From positions 1-6,652 of the forward strand of contig DNMS01000078.1 of the NCBI GenBank assembly GCA_003488105.1: a stretch of 6,652 nt of DNA, written 5' to 3'. Numbering within the stretch: position 1 is the stretch's first letter; every line of letters begins with the position of its first letter. Positions 6,352 to 6,652 of this stretch are shown here, in pieces. This DNA comes from Rhodospirillaceae bacterium. Lineage in GTDB: Bacteria; Pseudomonadota; Alphaproteobacteria; Rhodospirillales_A; Casp-alpha2. The notes under the pieces were generated by a model. The model was not told the DNA's origin. It saw only the letters and a program-made list of their open reading frames with translations, and did no database searches. Made by a program: the position numbers and the translations under genes.

Positions 6352-6357
6352 TAAAGT
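6352..6357 (+). promoter_or_regulatory. -10 element of the FNR-dependent promoter
   Basis: TAAAGT matches TATAAT at 4 of 6 positions and begins 23 nt past the FNR box, so a start near 6363 puts the box at -41.5. The absence of a good -35 agrees with an activator-dependent promoter. Confidence 0.45.
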
Positions 6358-6388
6358 TACGTCATTGGAACCACGGGAATTTCGAAAG

Positions 6389-6493
6389 ATGACGACAGGA
6401 AGCATGATTTTTCTTGGTGTTTGCATCGCCGCTGCTCTCGCATTCGTGGCTGCTGCCGCCTACGGCGTTAATCACACCAATAATCCCCGCTAG
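6389..6493 (+). CDS. Predicted 34-residue single-helix membrane peptide, unrecognised
   Basis: A short ORF that begins MTTGSMIFLGVCIAAALAFV and ends with NHTNNPR (28-34). Residues 6-26 form one uninterrupted hydrophobic segment rich in Ala, Val, Phe and Ile with a single cysteine (C12), followed by a short polar tail with one arginine. This is the design of small inner-membrane subunits or regulators. A possible ribosome site GGGAA (6375-6379) lies 9 nt before the ATG. The second methionine (6404) has AGGAAG only 1 nt before it, too close, so the first start is preferred. It sits alone between an FNR box and a strong terminator. Small one-helix subunits of respiratory oxidases (CydX, CcoQ, CcoM types) are often under such control, but the sequence matches none that I recognise, including the N-terminal WYF-type motif of CydX. 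Function unknown; coding status not proven. Confidence 0.5.
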   Translation: MTTGSMIFLGVCIAAALAFVAAAAYGVNHTNNPR

Positions 6494-6499
6494 GCGGGG
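6485..6499 (+). other. Stem-loop enclosing the stop codon of the small ORF
   Basis: CCCCGC (6485-6490) and GCGGGG (6494-6499) form a perfect 6-bp stem whose 3-nt loop is the TAG stop codon. It is followed by TTCGAATT with no T-tract, so it is unlikely to be an efficient terminator alone. Confidence 0.45.
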
Positions 6500-6512
6500 T
6501 TCGAATTCATTT

Positions 6513-6525
6513 GGGCATTATGCCC
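6513..6525 (+). other. Second stem-loop in the small transcript
   Basis: GGGCATTATGCCC is a palindrome with a 5-bp stem (GGGCA/TGCCC) and a 3-nt loop. An alternative pairing of TTGGG (6511-6515) with CCCAA (6534-6538) is also possible. Confidence 0.35.
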
Positions 6526-6556
6526 GATCCGACCCCAAGGATTGGCAAACCCACGG

Positions 6557-6588
6557 CCCCGGTCCGCGCTCGCGCGGGCCGGGGTTTT
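6557..6588 (+). terminator. Strong intrinsic terminator of the FNR-controlled unit
   Basis: CCCCGG-T-CCGCG (6557-6568) pairs with CGCGG-G-CCGGGG (6573-6584). This gives a 12-bp stem with one G-U pair and a 4-nt loop, followed directly by TTTT (6585-6588). It ends the transcript predicted to begin near 6363. Confidence 0.8.
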
Positions 6589-6652
6589 GCGATTGACCGC
6601 CGCCCGCGTAACACCCAATTCACCGCTCAACGCAAAACCCCGGCCCGCGCGA
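6570..6652. repeat. 22-nt perfect inverted repeat made of two terminator arms
   Basis: Bases 6631-6652 are the exact reverse complement of 6570-6591, with 39 nt between. The repeated unit is the 3' arm and T-run of the first terminator. A few further bases (TTGA/TCAA) pair beyond a one-base bulge. The 39-nt spacer (6592-6630) holds nothing else I recognise. Confidence 0.8.
6631..6652 (-). terminator. Partial terminator for a minus-strand gene beyond the right edge
   Basis: Read on the minus strand this is the 3' arm of a GC-rich stem followed by TTTT, identical to the terminator on the other strand. Its 5' arm would lie past base 6652. It implies a convergent neighbour to the right, not visible here. 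Confidence 0.5.

Noticed and set aside
6414..6596. 60-codon plus-strand frame in the right intergenic region
   Set aside because: It runs through two hairpins and the strong terminator and is out of frame with the membrane-peptide ORF, which has the better context.

Overview
The window reads as a high-GC alphaproteobacterial chromosome, most like the Rhodospirillales. The evidence is the uniform GC-rich third positions, a DUF2336 protein (a family known mainly from Alphaproteobacteria), a TAXI-type TRAP transporter with a universal stress protein gene, and a class I c-type cytochrome of the c2/c550 kind. This placement is inferred; there is no rRNA or other strong taxonomic marker.

Left block (1-3095, + strand): the 3' part of a large fused TRAP transporter permease (its 5' end lies outside the window), then a usp-type gene 18 nt downstream, then after 134 nt a TAXI-family periplasmic binding protein. 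Together they look like one tripartite ATP-independent periplasmic uptake system. The binding protein captures an organic solute, possibly a carboxylate, the permease moves it with an ion gradient, and the Usp protein is a candidate cytoplasmic partner. A perfect 10-bp hairpin (3100-3124) separates this block from the convergent cytochrome gene.

Middle block (3132-4931): a small secreted monohaem cytochrome c on the minus strand and a DUF2336 protein on the plus strand are divergent and share a 219-bp intergenic region with promoter-like hexamers facing both ways.

Right block (4961-6652): a DctP-family TRAP binding protein on the minus strand, with no DctQ/DctM partner in view. It has an apparently uncleaved N-terminal membrane anchor and an Ala/Pro-rich linker. 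To its right lies the most interesting part of the window: an exactly palindromic FNR/FixK-type box (6315-6328), with a -10-like hexamer at the spacing expected of a class II FNR-activated promoter, ahead of an unannotated 34-codon ORF for a one-helix membrane peptide. The unit then runs through two small hairpins to a strong intrinsic terminator, giving a predicted transcript of about 226 nt. A DnaA-box-like inverted pair lies between this unit and dctP. The window ends inside what seems to be an opposing terminator that repeats 22 nt of the first one in inverted orientation.

No tRNA, rRNA, CRISPR array, insertion sequence or recognisable defence system is present. No gene-free stretch exceeds 300 bases; the intergenic regions are described in the entries.
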